Below, piece by piece: positions 63,565 to 64,000 of a DNA stretch of 64,000 bases (positions are counted from its first letter, which is position 1; each line of letters starts with the position of its first letter). Below the pieces are notes generated by a model. The model made no database searches and was not told the DNA's origin. It worked only from the letters and a program-made list of their open reading frames with translations. This DNA comes from JAOUEA01 sp963790335. GTDB lineage: Bacteria > Actinomycetota > UBA4738 > HRBIN12. The stretch lies in the NCBI GenBank assembly GCA_963790335.1, contig CAWBOB010000003.1, forward strand, positions 62,001 through 126,000, read 5' to 3'. Made by a program: the position numbers and the translations under genes.

Positions 63565-64000
63565 TCAGGCCATGGTGCCGAGCACCGCTCGAACGTGGTC
63601 GATCGTGGTCCGCGGGTTCACGAAACAGAGGCGCGCGAGCTTCTCGCCGCGCCAGGAGGTCGGCTGCACGAAGGCGACCTGCGCGCTGAGCAACCGGCGC
63701 CACCACGCCTCGTAGTCGGCATCTGCCCACCCACGGCGACGGAACAGCACCACCGACAGCTCCGGTTCCATCACGAGCTCGAGCTCGTCGCGTGAGCGGA
63801 TCTCGTCGGCGGTCGCCCGAGTGAGGGTGAGCACGTGCTTCCACGGCATCGCGGTACGCGTCGGTGCCGTACGTCGCGAGCGAGAACCACAGCGGCAACC
63901 CTCTCGCGCGTCGCGACAAGTGGTACGCGTAGTTCGCCGGGTTCCACTCGCTCCACTCGGCGTCGGGTTGGTTCACGGTGTCGAGGTAGCCCGCTTCCTG
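63565..64000 (-). CDS. C-terminus of a PLP-dependent (group II) decarboxylase, truncated by window edge (frame break near 63840)
   Basis: Open from the right edge: YLDTVNQPDAEWSEWNPANY and RARGLPLWFSLATYGTDAYR are typical of the C-terminal domain of aromatic-L-amino-acid/group II decarboxylases. Near 63840 the frame changes by one extra base and continues HVLTLTRATADEIRSRDELE, MEPELSVVLFRRRGW and FVNPRTTIDHVRAVL to the stop at 63565-63567. The PLP lysine lies outside the window. The likely reaction is amino-acid decarboxylation; the substrate is unknown. Confidence 0.8.

Overview
This window is high-GC, gene-dense DNA from an actinobacterium (Actinomycetota), probably a lineage outside the well-studied Actinomycetes. 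The evidence is a BldC-like regulator next to the 33-residue ribosomal protein bS22, a DUF2017-clpS pair, an ECF sigma/anti-sigma pair of the SigK/RskA type, Rex, a menaquinone-reductase (MenJ) homologue, many GTG starts, ATGA/GTGA gene overlaps, and at least seven promoters whose -10 box sits 6-7 nt before the start codon (leaderless mRNAs). The exact class cannot be read from the sequence. No tRNA, rRNA, CRISPR array or mobile element is visible, and no gene-free stretch exceeds 300 nt.

Layout. 1-8 kb: a tightly overlapped catabolic operon (two class III aminotransferases, VOC proteins, a two-subunit CoA-transferase, an unknown protein, an AcuC-type deacetylase) running into pyruvate kinase. 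8-16 kb: housekeeping and regulatory genes (DUF2017, clpS, a phosphatase-like protein, bldC-like, a Clp1/Grc3-like P-loop kinase, bS22, a lipoprotein hydrolase, a sugar-phosphate isomerase, ECF sigma/anti-sigma, glutaredoxin-like protein, rex). 16-21 kb (minus strand): an eight-gene quinol-cytochrome c reductase operon with split cytochrome b, Rieske protein, cytochrome c, a 2x[4Fe-4S] ferredoxin and three extra membrane proteins. 21-31 kb: cytochrome c maturation (ccdA, resB, ccsB), caa3-type cytochrome oxidase (ctaC, D, E, F, G), a three-cupredoxin membrane protein and a TlpA thioredoxin. 31-36 kb: a fused heme A synthase/heme O synthase, GGPP synthase, a PPOX-family protein and MenJ. 36-51 kb: a complete 14-gene complex I operon (nuoA-N). 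51-52 kb: a second polyprenyl-diphosphate synthase. 52-61 kb: a second complex I-like operon, nuoABC-HIJKLMN, with no nuoD, E, F or G. 61-64 kb: two secreted proteins of unknown function, HtpX, and the end of a PLP-dependent decarboxylase.

Together, about 45 kb encodes one aerobic electron-transport chain: NADH to menaquinone (two complex I variants, isoprenoid side-chain synthases and MenJ), menaquinol to cytochrome c, and cytochrome c to O2, with heme A and cytochrome c assembly factors. A rex gene lies in the window and two Rex-type palindromes lie in front of the bc-complex/ccdA divergence and the menJ-nuo operon, so NADH/NAD+ control of the chain is likely.

Caution: about 35 genes or gene parts are interrupted by single-base indels, mostly one extra base, with a few missing bases in homopolymers. 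In each case the protein resumes at once in another frame, with no other decay. This looks like uncorrected sequencing error. Such genes are given here as single CDS features spanning both frames, with the break position stated.
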